64,000 nt of DNA, taken from Azolla caroliniana (lineage: Eukaryota; Polypodiophyta). The stretch is taken from assembly GCA_043228905.1 (NCBI GenBank), contig JBHGNT010000003.1:4960001-5024000 (forward strand), read 5' to 3'. The notes below the pieces were generated by a model. The model searched no databases and was not told where the DNA came from. It saw only the letters and a list, made by a program, of their open reading frames with translations. Made by a program: the position numbers and the translations under genes. Each line of letters starts with the position of its first letter. Position 1 is the stretch's first letter. Shown here piece after piece: positions 33,601 to 44,396 of this stretch.

Positions 33601-36600
33601 TTCCCTCACACAACGGCCAATCCCCCCAAACTTGGTAGAGTAATACAAAATAGTTGGTATGATGAGGAATGTCGTGATACAAGGAGATGCTTGAAACGCA
33701 ATGTAACTCAGGGCATTTATACACACAACCAAGCAAGAGCAACCTTCCAACACCTCGTAAGGAAGAAGAAGAGATTGTATTTGGCTAAATTTGAAGATCA
33801 TTTGTATCGCTTGTTTCTAGGACAAGAAAGTAAAAGAGCATGGACAATGTTTAATGAGAGGCAACCCACCACACAACTGACCTCACCTCAAGTGTGGCAT
33901 GAATATACAAAGGTTCTATATGATATCCCCGGGCAACCTCCTCTTCCCCACCCGAATGCCTCACGCCCACATGAATCAACCTTCTTTACACCACAAAATG
34001 TAAGAAATGCCATTTATCAGCTACAATTTGGGAAGGCCCAAGATCATGATGGATTGGTGGGTGAGCACTTTATCTATGTCCGTGACACCTTGCTCCCGTT
34101 GCTAGCACACATCTTTAATAGAGCCATGTGTGAAGGTTTCCCTACTAGATGGACTCAGCATACCATTGTGCCAATCCTCAAGAGTGGAGACCCCATGATG
34201 CCAAACAACTATAGGACAATCATGATTGGCCATTACTGGACTAAACTATATGGGCCGATTCTAGAATCAGAATTGAGTATATGGGCAGAGTAGAATGGTT
34301 GCCGTTCAGTTGGACAGGCAGGCTTTCGGAAGGGGTTCACAACTTTGGATCACATATTCACCCTCCGGGCCCTTATTGAGGAGGGCAGAGCCCGCAATAA
34401 GAGGATTTATTGCTGCTTTGTGGATTTCCGAAAAGCCTTTGACACTGTGCCACGTGCTCGGCTTATGCAGCGGCTAGAAGCCCTTGGTGTTCCTATAGAT
34501 ATGCAAAGGGGAATCTATGCACTCTATGAATCCGTGTCAGGAAAAGTGCGATCTTCCAAGGGCTTGTCAGAGGCTGTGGCTAGCACAGTTGGAGTGAAGC
34601 AAGGATGCCCACTCTCTTCGGTCTCTATATAGATGAGGTATCACATTACATAGAGAGATTCGGGGGTTCCGGAGCACACCTAGCAGGTATAGCTATACAA
34701 ATATTACTATATGCTGATGACATCGTGCTGATTTCTGACTCTCCGGAGGGACTACAAAGACATCTAAATGCCTTTAAACTATTTTGTACGGACAAAGGTT
34801 TGTCAATCAACATGGACAAAACTAAAGTGATGGTGTTTAACACCACTCAAGCATGGGTAACAAGATCAGAACCAGAATTCTTCTTGGGAGAGGAAAAGGT
34901 GGAATACACACGCTCCTACACATACCTAGGAGTAACATTTACAGGACCTAGGTTCTCCTTACAAGAGGCTGCTTGTGCCCAACTTTCTCGTGGATATGCA
35001 GCCCTTGGTGCTCTCGAGAGACAATGTGCACATTTGCAGTTCCAAGAGCCATGGACTAAGCTATGGTTATTTGATACACTTGTCACACCAACTCTTCTCT
35101 ATGGAGTAGAAACATGGGGACTGAGTCTTAACAAGGCAAATCATTGGAAAGATTTAGAGAGACCTTTAGTGTCAATGATTGCTCGCATGATAAGGAGCAA
35201 AGCATATGTGCCCCACGTATAATCCGGGCAGAGATGGGAACAACACCTATAATAACCGAGGCATTGTTCCAATCAGTGACATTTATCCAACGTCTTTGGG
35301 AGCTCCCTAAACAAAGGTACCCAAGGTTGGCACTTATGTCATCAAGACAACTCGCTGAAAATGGAGACAAGATAACATGGATCAGCCCCAAAATACCACT
35401 TGGTACAAAGATGGCCCACTATAAGACACACTTCTTACATACATCGGAGGATGGATTCTTCATCAGGCCACCTTATATGGACATACATCTATCCTATGCA
35501 CTGCGTAGTGTGATAGGGCAGCTGCGAACTTCATCACATCAGCTACAGATTGAGGTAGGCAGATATACACGACTACCTTTAGAAGAGAGAATTTGCCAAT
35601 TGTGTCATCAAGGAGTGGAATCTGAGGAACACTATGTTTGTCATTGTAGTGTCTTTTATGAAATCAGAGGGAGATACGATTGCCTCTTTAAACAAGGCTT
35701 TGGCCCACTACGCAAGGTAATGGAATATGAGGACAAATGATGCCTAGGACTTTTCTTGCTAGAGCTCAAGAGACATCGGGAAAAGTTGTCGAAGAATACA
35801 GCCACACAAGCTCATCCACAAAGAACAATCACAACTTTCTTTAGCCCCATCACTCCTACTAATGCTACAAGTCCATCACGGGATACACAAATGGGCTCCA
35901 GACCAGGACATAACAAAGGGGTTACAATTGATCGGGCAATAGCAATTTGCCGTGCACGTACACCCCGGTCCCATGGACCACAACCTCGACACCCTTGTCA
36001 ACAACAAATAAAAGCCATTATCTCCCGCCATCGTAGGTACTTCCCTCGCTTCGGAGACATTTCCATTCTGGATCGACCTATGCTAGAGATCTTTCGAAGA
36101 CAAAAGCTACAATATACCTAATTTGAGGATCTCACATGTGCCAAAAACCAAATTCCCTCGTTTCTTTTCTTGTCATCTTATTTACTTTTATATTTACTAT
36201 GTAATATTTATTTTATTTTGATTTGTTCTCAAAGACGAAACAACACTTAAACTGTAATCTCTTATTTGGTCTTATTTGACCTCTTAAAAGACATTAATAT
36301 TTCTTTCTTTCTTTCTTTCTTTTATCTCTTTCCGTGGGATGGATTTACCATCAGACCCGCTTATATAGATACAAATTTTTCATGCACTTTGTTGTGTGAT
36401 AAGGTAGCTCGGGAACTCTTCACATCAGTCAGAGATAGAAATAGGAAGAATCAAGAGACAGAGAGAATACTTCTTCTGACCAACAGGTTCAGATCAATCA
36501 ACATGCTGATATCTCGAAGGTGGAGCAACCACAGTGGACTACATATTGTTGTTACAAACTCTTATTGAGGACAAAAAGAGGATATACCCCTCCAGAATGT

Positions 36601-39600
36601 TTTTGAGACAATACTATGAGCTAAATTCATACACTGAGTGCAAACTATTAAAATCCCAAAGGATATGCAGTAGAGATTTACCCCCTCTCTTGAGCTGGTA
36701 TCAGGAAATGTCCCGGCCAAGGATACCCAGACAGAGTTCAACCCAATGGTCAGCACACCTAAAAACCTTCAATTTATATTATACTTTGGCAAACCTTTCT
36801 CTTTGAAAGTGAGAAAACCCTGTAGTTGTTTTCTCTCTAAGGAGCAATGCATCACCAGTGAACCGAGCCTTCATCAAGCACAAAATTGGAGGAGACCTTT
36901 AATCTCAATGATTACCCACATGATGAGAAGCAAAGAAAAGATGTTCCATGACATAATCCAAGGAGATATGGCAGTTCTCAAGATGAAGTTGCTCAAGTAT
37001 AGCACTTTTGTCATCAAAACAGCTAGCATAATGCCGGCCTAATCATTGTTGGTATACTGAAATGCAAGAATGATTCCGTTCACATGGCATAAATATATAT
37101 GCACTACCTCCATTCTAATATATCTTGGACTTGGATTGTCCACACTTAGACAGGAACAAAGAGGAAAAAAATTGAGTGATCTGAACTGATTCATTAAATT
37201 GGACAATGAAAGGGTATGAATCAGCCCCACAATGCCTCTTAGTAGAGAGACGACCCACAATAAGAACCTCTTCTTACCGGTATTGCAAAATGGATTTATG
37301 ATCAGGGCCTCTTGTATGGATACACATCTATCTCATGAGCCACCTAGTATGATAGGGCAGCTGAAGAAATCTTCATAATTGTTATAGATTGAGGAATTGA
37401 GTACTATTTTTGACATACTATTTTTTATGAAAGGAGGAATCACTGCCGCTTCAAGCAATGCTTTGGCCCACTTTAAGATAATGGACTATGAAGACCAATA
37501 CTGCTTAGGATTTTTCTTGCTAGAAATAAAGCAACAGAGAACAAAATTTCTGAAGCACAATAATATAACAGCTCATCAACAAAGAATCATCACAACTTTC
37601 TTTATCTCCACCTAGTATGATAGGGCAGCTGAAGAAATCTTCATAATTGTTATAGATTGAGGAATTGAGTACTATTTTTGACATACTATTTTTTATGAAA
37701 GGAGGAATCACTGCCGCTTCAAGCAATGCTTTGGCCCACTTTAAGATAATGGACTATGAAGACCAATACTGCTTAGGATTTTTCTTGCTAGAAATAAAGC
37801 AACAGAGAACAAAATTTCTGAAGCACAATAATATAACAGCTCATCAACAAAGAATCATCACAACTTTCTTTATCTCCATTACTCATCATCCTGAAAGCCA
37901 ATCAAAGGCTATATTCATATAGGGTCTCAACCACAACATTCAAAACGGGTTACAATCGATTGGGGAACAGTGATTTGTCATGCATATAGTTCACAACCCT
38001 CCAGATTGCAACTCCATCATCCTTGTTATCGTCAAATAATTTTCCTTATTGCTCAATGCCAAAGGTGTTTTCCTCTCTTTAGAAGGTCTTTCCACATTAG
38101 AGCATCCAATGTTGGAGATTAAAAATGGCAGAAGTTTCAGCCTATCTCACTTAAAAACCTAAGGGATTAGGTAAGGGGCTTCTTTCGTAACCTATCATTA
38201 AGTATATTTATTTTGGTTTGTTGCTCTCAAAAACAAGGCAATATTTTAAGATGTGATCTTTTGTTCAGTCTTATAGACCGTTACCATTTTGGCCTCTTAA
38301 AAGATGTTAATATATCTCTCTTTCTCCAAGGCAGTTAAGAAGCAATAAAAAGAAATATAGATATCCCCATCTCACATTTTCACACAATAAATTTCAGAAG
38401 TAATTGAGAAGCAAACCTTCAAGACAAGATCTAAACACAAGTGTCGTTTTATATCACGACGTAAATCAGGTGGCAAACTTTTCAAAATGCCTTCCTCATC
38501 AACTCCTCTTGTTGCAACCCACTTATATTGATTAAAACTCCGAACACGTTCACGCAACTTTGGTGGGAGTTGTCGATGTTGCATCCATTCTTCTGTGTCA
38601 CTTTGCTTGACTCTCCATTCTTCCAAACGAACTCCCAATGACTGTAAGTATGTCTGGACATATATAGAAAAAAATCAGAACATTGTGACAAATCATGATA
38701 CGACTTTGTTGTATTAATATCCTACCTGCATATTCCCAATAAGAAGAGCAAACAAAACCAAACCAAGAATGGCAATAAATATAGCAAATACTAGCTCGCC
38801 AATAAATGTGCTTGTTTGAAGATTTTGTCCCAAAGAACTGCAAGAAAATCCAATCACTATGAATAACAAAACAATTTAACTCTACATACACAAATTTTTA
38901 ATAGTTATTGCTTTCTCTTCATATATTCACTCATAATATGCAAAGCTATAAAGTTAAAAGCATCACTGCCTATTGGCATTGTTACAAAATGTCAATGCCG
39001 CCAACTAGATAGTGTCATAGTGAGATTGTGTAGATGTGTGATTAGATTGCATGGTTTATTTTGAGGTTCTTTACTTTTAGGAAGAAAAGCATTTTTTAGT
39101 CTTAGGAGAAACATGCTCACACCTATGCAATGTAAAAAAAGAGGGTTTCCCCCAAGTTCATCTCATGTACATCAACACCAGTATACATCTTGAGAATCAA
39201 AGTTTTATCATTTTTCTTGTTGCTCCATCTAGCTCTCAAGGTTGGCCCCAACACAAGGTAAAAATGCCAATCGCATCTCACTACCCCCACGAGCCTTCTC
39301 TCTAGGAGAGCCTTAGCACATCTTCGAACTCACTGAGACAAGTTAGGTGTTGCAGTAGCATCACGGAATCATCGCCCAAATATGAAGGAATGCAATGAAA
39401 ACTTAGTGGAGGATGAATATCACTTGCTTATCGCATGCTCAGTATTTGGTCAGAAATATGATGACTTGTTAGACTGGCACGATAATGCTAGTGTCATACT
39501 CAAATGTTCAGCAAGGGTGAGCACATGTGTGCGTGCATTATTTTCGCATAAAGAGTTTTTACTATATAGTAACCCCTCTTCTTCGGAAGGAGTCAAATAT

Positions 39601-42600
39601 CAGAAGATATGTTGATTTGGTCACATAGGTCAAAATTGGCCTCATCATGGATGATAAAACATCTATTCTCTCTCTCTCTCTCTCTCTCTCAAATCCATTC
39701 GCCCATAGGCTTGGCCTCAAATCCCACCAATTAGTACAATGTGGTTGATAAACTTGCCAAATATATGACTAAACATGTGACCTTATTATGCAAAAAAACA
39801 TTGGAATTTCAAACACATGCTTTTTGACACAAGTTTTTGTAAATCTTCTCACAAATGATAGTTTTTGTGTACCTCAACTGCTGAAGGCCAAACCACAAAC
39901 AATACAAGTACTTCTTCACAAAATTCGAGTCTAAGATGTGTTTATCAAACGCATTTTTATAGATCCCAAAATCAAAAAGCGTTGAGTCAGACTGACAGTT
40001 GTCGAATATTGTCGTGCTACTCTGCCAAGCTTGCCACTCAGAAGTAACGTTTCGTGCACTACAGTAGAGATAATTATATTGGCAGGGAATGGCTGATGCA
40101 GTTGAATTCCTACATTGTTGACGCCAGCATGCATCTTTTCTCTCTATGGCAAGTAAGTACCAGCACGCTCCAATAAACTGCAGATATTGCAATAATGAAT
40201 GTAGGTGTAAATGAAAACACATGTGTCTACATATTTTACTCAAACCTAAGTTTGATATCCTTGATTTTATAACAGGAAATTTGTAGCAACCATTCTACCA
40301 TCAGTCAAATAATCATAAACATTCTTTGCTGTAACTATGTAGGACAATATAGGATATAACTAATTGGCACAGCAAAAACAAAACAAAAATTGAAAGAGGA
40401 ATGGAAAGATGTGGCCTTTTACATTAGATGCCACCAAACAATAAAGTGAACATACAAAATATGCTATTCTCGAAACACAGGATTTTTTAAAATATTTTCC
40501 ATACTATGAGAACCTGAAGAGAGTGCATTGCCAAATCCACTTGTTATTAAATTTTAATTCATTGAAAGTTACTCTTAGATAGGAAGATGAAATCAGATGT
40601 GTAACATTGATACAGCATGAGAGAAGTGTTGGACTTACATGACTACCAAGCATGTAAAGGAGCAAATTATATGCAGCACCTGCCCAGGCTGTTTCTGTGA
40701 CAACACCAGTAGTCTTCACAATTTGCGACAATAACGGGAATATGAGATACAACCTTGGAATGTACTGAAGGAAGACTATGAAACGGAGAGCATTCTTTGT
40801 GTTATATTCGAGCGGCCCATTGGAGGATGGAACGATTATCCAAATAACCACCTACACACAGCATAAACCAAACAAAGACAAAAGAATTCAAAAGCTGAGA
40901 CTGTTGCAGGTTAATGAAGAATGTTCAGATGGATAAGGAGGGGAGTAGAAGAGAGTGTCAGAATAAACACACGAAAAATGCAACACACATAATATCTTCA
41001 TCAAACATAGAAACATTTGCATATCATACTCCATCAACAAAGGGGTAATTTCTGCTGTGTCTTTATAAACAACACATAATGCAAAAACATTAAGAGATCC
41101 AACTGCTTAATGTTAGGATTGTGAAGCAAAGTGAAGGCTCTGGAGAGATCACCGGTGCAGAAACGAAATTAACGCTTCGAAGAAAAAATGTATATGCACA
41201 AGGCCAACAAAGTGATTTAATTTGTATAAGACCAGAAAGTTACACATTATGCACAATAGGATAACTTTTGATTCAGTGTCCATCCACTGCCCAAACTAAA
41301 GTAAATCTGTAAAATAGTCTTACTTGTTGATAAACAGAAATTCAAGGTACTGAACAAACGTTGACAAAGTTAGCAACAAAAGATAGGACTTTATTACCAA
41401 ACATCTTATAATTATATGAGAACTTACTATGGAAGGAGTGAAGAAAAATTAGCTATAAATACCTGAGGAATGGGAAGGACTGAAACAATGTCCAACAAAA
41501 AGTCTTTGCGCAAGTAACGCATTGCGATGGACTTGGAATCAACAACGAGAATCCCCCTCCCGAACACTCGAGATGAGGGTGCTACAAATGCCATTCGGAA
41601 CTGGAGAGCCATGTGGAAGAGGTGGAAGGCATCCGTCACCGTTCGCAGGGTGGTCACCACCACCAGTAGCTGCCGTTGCAGATTGATGCACTTATTATCT
41701 TTAGCCATGGCAGGCACGAAGAAGAAGAAGGGGTCCAGAAACAGAGCCACCAAGCATGACAGCAGGAATATCTTGTTCCATTGTCGTGCAAAGTTTTTAT
41801 TGGGATCCACAATTATCTGTTTGGAAGTCTTATGATCCTCCGCAAAGACCTTGTTCTTGGTTTCTCCAGAGCGTAGGAAAAGTGACCTCCCAAAACTTCT
41901 CACACTTTCCGACCCTTTCCTCACAGAGTCGGATAATAACGAGTATGTATTCCGAGAAGAAGTAATATGCCATTGCTTGAGTGCACTTGCATCACGGTCT
42001 TTGCTCAGCTCATCCTTATACCTACTTATCATGAATCAAAGATGAGATCATTGGGTGATTTATTCCCTTTCCATGGAAGCTCTAGAGAAAATGCAAGGAA
42101 AAACTGAAAGAGTATACTACGCATTGTTCAAACCCCACCTTTTTTCCTGTTCTTATATATCTGATTAATTAACAGAGCATTTTCCAGCCTAATTACATGA
42201 CCACGTTAACTCCCTTATAACAGGAAAATTCTTTAATGTCACTATTGAAAAAACCTAAAACTCTTGCTTGTTAGCCTGATAATAGATAACATGCGCCGTT
42301 GGTATATAGTGCACAAACTTCAGTAGACCTAATCATCAAAATTATAGTAGACAAATGCATTTGCTTAATATGCCTAAACAATCTGGATTCATTTTCTCGC
42401 TCCAAATTGAAGCCGCTGGTAATTAACCAACAGAAGCTCTTCTAGTTAGAAGATGAAATATTTAATGGTTAAGCTTCAAGAACATTCAATTTGTGCCCAA
42501 TGATGAATCCCCATTTTGCACAGAAAGTCTGGTTCTTCCTCTAATAAGATCCATCAAACAAGCAATAGAAAAAGAAACGAATAATACCTGGCATTATTTT

Positions 42601-42616
42601 GGCTAAAGTAACCCAT
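30690..42616 (-). CDS. Cyclic-nucleotide-gated ion channel (CNGC), 7 exons
   Basis: Exons: 42616-42588, 42021-41463, 40851-40639, 40177-39873, 38837-38726, 38653-38417, 31367-30690; total 2133 nt, 710 aa, phases consistent. Plant CNGCs are plasma-membrane cation (often calcium) channels gated by cyclic nucleotides and calmodulin. Features: N-terminus MGYFSQNNAR (the start is set by the short first exon and matching phase), S1 near FLLSCLVALFLDPFFFFVP, S5, selectivity filter GQN at about residues 372-374 in SSLGQNLQTSTF, S6 AILGLVLFALLIGNMQ, C-linker VRLEEWRVKQSDTEEWM and LPPDLRRDIKRHLCLDLV. The cyclic-nucleotide domain (about 486-600) has the phosphate-binding PGEFCGEEL. A calmodulin-type IQ motif is at about 631-641 (IQTAWKRYKKR). 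The length is typical of the family. The last intron (7.05 kb) contains an antisense LINE. The exact plant subgroup was not determined. Confidence 0.95.
31690..32406 (+). pseudogene. LINE ORF1-like protein
   Basis: The main open part is 31885-32406 (173 codons). An in-frame TAA at 31870 separates it from an upstream continuation that also reads as coding (MTQYLKDEISSSKVELG). The protein starts helical and lysine/alanine-rich (a likely coiled coil). It ends with a compact domain resembling the RNA-binding C-terminal part of LINE ORF1 proteins, with VRVVGWAEKG, ALTICLMDID, KGEKIYLDDDLTPAQVAHR. I see no zinc knuckle, unlike the DUF4283/CCHC ORF1 of many angiosperm L1 elements. Its stop lies 6 bp before the first ATG of ORF2 (32413). 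Confidence 0.7.
32902..33257 (+). repeat. Perfect 178-bp tandem duplication inside LINE ORF2
   Basis: 32902-33079 and 33080-33257 are identical by eye. The duplicated block lies within the endonuclease domain; 178 is not a multiple of 3, so it shifts the frame. The sequences after the two copies share CA, a short microhomology. Confidence 0.95.
35819..35842 (+). other. PIP-box-like motif in LINE ORF2 tail (copy 1)
   Basis: Encodes QRTITTFF, which fits the PCNA-interacting consensus Q-x-x-(I/L/M)-x-x-F-F. It lies about 80 codons past the zinc motif. Function is inferred from the motif only. Confidence 0.5.
36335..36450 (+). mobile_element. LINE fragment 2a
   Basis: GGATGGATTTACCATCAGAC...AGAACTCTTCACATCAG-type sequence matches 35445-35560 of the full LINE (ORF2 connection region), immediately behind the TTTC tail of copy 1. 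Confidence 0.7.
36530..38325 (+). mobile_element. LINE copy 2b, internally deleted
   Basis: Starts in the RT (a counterpart of the DHIFTLRALIEE region) and continues through the connection region (about 37100-37340) and the C-terminal tail (37430-37620, duplicated at 37700-37880). It runs to the 3' end, which closes with GGCCTCTTAAAAGATGTTAATAT and a CT-rich tail, as in copy 1. Most of the zinc motif is deleted. Confidence 0.85.
37341..37876 (+). repeat. Perfect 268-bp tandem duplication in LINE copy 2b
   Basis: 37341-37608 and 37609-37876 are identical by eye. Each contains the ORF2 tail with QRIITTFF (37580-37603 and 37848-37871). Both copies end in the same CTCCA context. Confidence 0.95.
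39150..39640 (+). mobile_element. Remnant of an RT-element C-terminus in a CNGC intron
   Basis: The plus strand at 39382-39450 reads CNENLVEDEYHLLIACSVF followed by a KYDDLL segment. This fits the C...EDE.H....C pattern common at the end of plant LINE/RT proteins. It lacks other domains; the limits are approximate and the family differs from the main LINE. Confidence 0.5.
39667..39690. repeat. CT microsatellite
   Basis: TC dinucleotide run of about 12 units in the channel intron between exons 4 and 5. Confidence 0.95.
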
Positions 42617-42651
42617 CTTGGCATCAGAGTGGTAGAGTCACGAGTGAGAGA

Positions 42652-42653
<2 letters not shown>

Positions 42654-42692
<39 letters not shown>
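42654..42692. repeat. GA tract upstream of the CNGC start codon
   Basis: About 19 GA units on the plus strand, i.e. CT on the gene strand, beginning 38 bp before the ATG; probably in the 5' leader or core promoter. Confidence 0.9.
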
Positions 42693-42693
<1 letters not shown>

Positions 42694-42979
42694 CTGCAGG
42701 TGTATCTGCAAGCTGCTGCTAATGGAGAGAATCAGAGCCTGCCATAGCTAAAGACAGAGAGACAGAGAGAGACCGATCGATCTGATAGAGCAATCAAAGC
42801 ATTGACCTTCTTTTGCTATACATCCTCAGCTGTAAGAACTTAGAAGATAAGAAAATTACTCTGTTTTTTTTTCCTTTGTTGTTGTCTTCTTCCAATTTCC
42901 AAAAGCTAAAAAAACAAGAAAATGAAAATGAAAAAGCTTAACATATCCAGAAAAAAAAACAGAGCATGAGCTTCAGAAA

Positions 42980-42981
<2 letters not shown>

Positions 42982-43027
<46 letters not shown>
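42982..43027. repeat. CT tract, complementary to the GA tract nearer the CNGC start
   Basis: About 23 CT units on the plus strand, i.e. AG on the gene strand, 290 bp upstream of the other tract and complementary to it. The plus-strand open frame across it is a by-product of the repeat. Confidence 0.9.
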
Positions 43028-43030
<3 letters not shown>

Positions 43031-43380
43031 AAGACCATGTCAAGGACACACGGCATCGGCTTTGGCATCGGCTTCGGCTTCGGTCGGACCGGCCATAACA
43101 CCACACCTGCCCACCAGGTACTTTGCCCAAGACAACAATCCCACATCCAGAGTTATTACATCCCTCGTGAAGTTCACCCGAGCAAGGGCTTATTAGCTTC
43201 CCCCCCAATCTGCCGGCGTTCAGAACCTGCCTTTTTACTCACCTGTAATTCAAATCGGAAAAGTTGCGCGAGAGACTGGGAAGCTCTTTTCTTTTGTTGA
43301 TTATGACAGGTGGTTTTGTTGGGTTCCTTGCTTAGTTAGCATGATGAATGCATGCCCTCTTGGCCATCCACTTTTCAATG

Positions 43381-43716
43381 AGGTCGTTTCACTGCGACGA
43401 GAATTTGGGAATCCAAAAGAGCTTTGGGAACTGGTCAGCTTTTCGATCAAAATGCTAATATTATTAACCACTGCTACGTTAGAGAAGATGAGTGATAGGC
43501 CTATCACATCCCTTTTTACTTTCTCACTTTCCATATGTTGTTTCACTAAGGTCATTTCACTCTGATGAGAATTTGGGAATCCAAAAGAGCTTTGGGAACT
43601 GGTCAGCTTTTCGATCAAAATGCTAATATTATTAACCACTGCTACGTTAGAGAAGATGAGTGATAGGCCTATCACATCCCTTTTTACTTTCTCACTTCCC
43701 ATAAGTTGTTTTCATC
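43381..43716. repeat. 168-bp tandem duplication
   Basis: Offset 168 (AGGTC at 43381 and 43549). The core from GAGAATTTGGGAATCC to CTTTTTACTTTCTCACTT is identical by eye; the ends differ slightly. The unit is a multiple of three, which creates a spurious repetitive open frame on the minus strand. Confidence 0.95.
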
Positions 43717-44328
43717 GTTACAATGTCACAGTACCTCTCATGTATTGTTCTCACGAGCATAGTAGCCAACAAACACATATCGATTCAAACAATAAATTTC
43801 ACTTTTAGGCCATTGTAAAAACTTTAGCACCGTTACATTTTGGATCAATTCTTTGTACGACTAAGCTTGCGAACGATGGAATTCTACTTCATCTTTTATA
43901 ACAACATGGAGAATGGGACTCATTATATTACCGAACGGTTGACCACACTTCTTCTTCATTTTGGACAATGCATAATTGTCCAAATCCAATCATTAAAAGA
44001 GAAATGATCAAAATTGCCCCTTCAATATGACTCACGAGTATATTGACTCGGCCTTTGATATTTCTAGATATAAATATTGATATATGCCAATTATAAAAAA
44101 GTTTTGCATTTTCCTAATATTTTGTCAATAAAAGGCTCATCTCACACCACCATTGAAATATTGACCAACATCTTTTATCACTTGAAATATCCCGGTACAT
44201 GGTACGCAATTCATTGCATCTTCATCACGACTTTATCACTTTAAATGTCTAGTAATGAGAGAGGCTAGATGTGAAATGTGATATTGAGTAATAGAGGGAA
44301 ATAAATCATTTTTCTATTGTCCACTAAC

Positions 44329-44330
<2 letters not shown>

Positions 44331-44393
<63 letters not shown>
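44331..44393. repeat. AG microsatellite, about 31 units
   Basis: The longest uninterrupted dinucleotide run in the window, flanked on the right by a TGTGTG stretch. Confidence 0.95.

Positions 44394-44396
<3 letters not shown>

Larger units (their letters stand above)
32413..36121 (+). pseudogene. LINE ORF2: endonuclease, reverse transcriptase, zinc motif, PIP-like tail
   Basis: APE endonuclease signs in order: TIWNCNGS, YTETHQ, GGVAVLY, LLGDFNART, DYLMG, LAADHAYL. A linker with SWYDEECRDTRR follows, then RT: QAGFRKGF, CCFVDFRKAFDTVP, KQGCPLS and LLYADDIVLIS with the catalytic YADD. The C-terminal part has LYGVETWGLS, a cysteine/histidine segment CQLCHQGVESEEHYVCHC (zf-RVT-like) and a tail with QRTITTFFSP and ILDRPMLEIFRR. 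The frame is interrupted by stops (32611, 34291, 35738), several frameshifts and a 178-bp duplication. At 35738 other copies have a sense codon (Y or Q), so the TGA is a lesion and the tail belongs to ORF2. Confidence 0.9.
31640..36325 (+). mobile_element. LINE copy 1, nearly full length, antisense in last CNGC intron
   Basis: Two-ORF non-LTR retrotransposon. ORF1-like sequence runs from about 31690 to 32406 and ORF2 (endonuclease, RT, zinc motif, C-terminal extension) from 32413 to 36121. An AT-rich 3' UTR follows, ending in a TTTC simple repeat (36302-36321). The 5' limit is uncertain: 31620-31680 resembles an ORF2 segment found elsewhere, so the 5' end may be rearranged. At least eight lesions: TAA 31870, TGA 32611, a 178-bp duplication at 33080, a frameshift near 33450, TAG 34291, frameshifts near 34610 and 35215, TGA 35738. 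It is opposite in orientation to the host gene and lies wholly inside intron 6. Confidence 0.9.

Noticed and set aside
42966-43300. Plus-strand frames with GFGIGFGFG and LSLSLS repeats
   Set aside because: Products of the CT microsatellite and adjacent simple sequence in the presumed CNGC leader/promoter.
43301-43702. Minus-strand frame with an internal protein repeat
   Set aside because: The repeat is explained by the 168-bp tandem duplication being a multiple of three; no family match.
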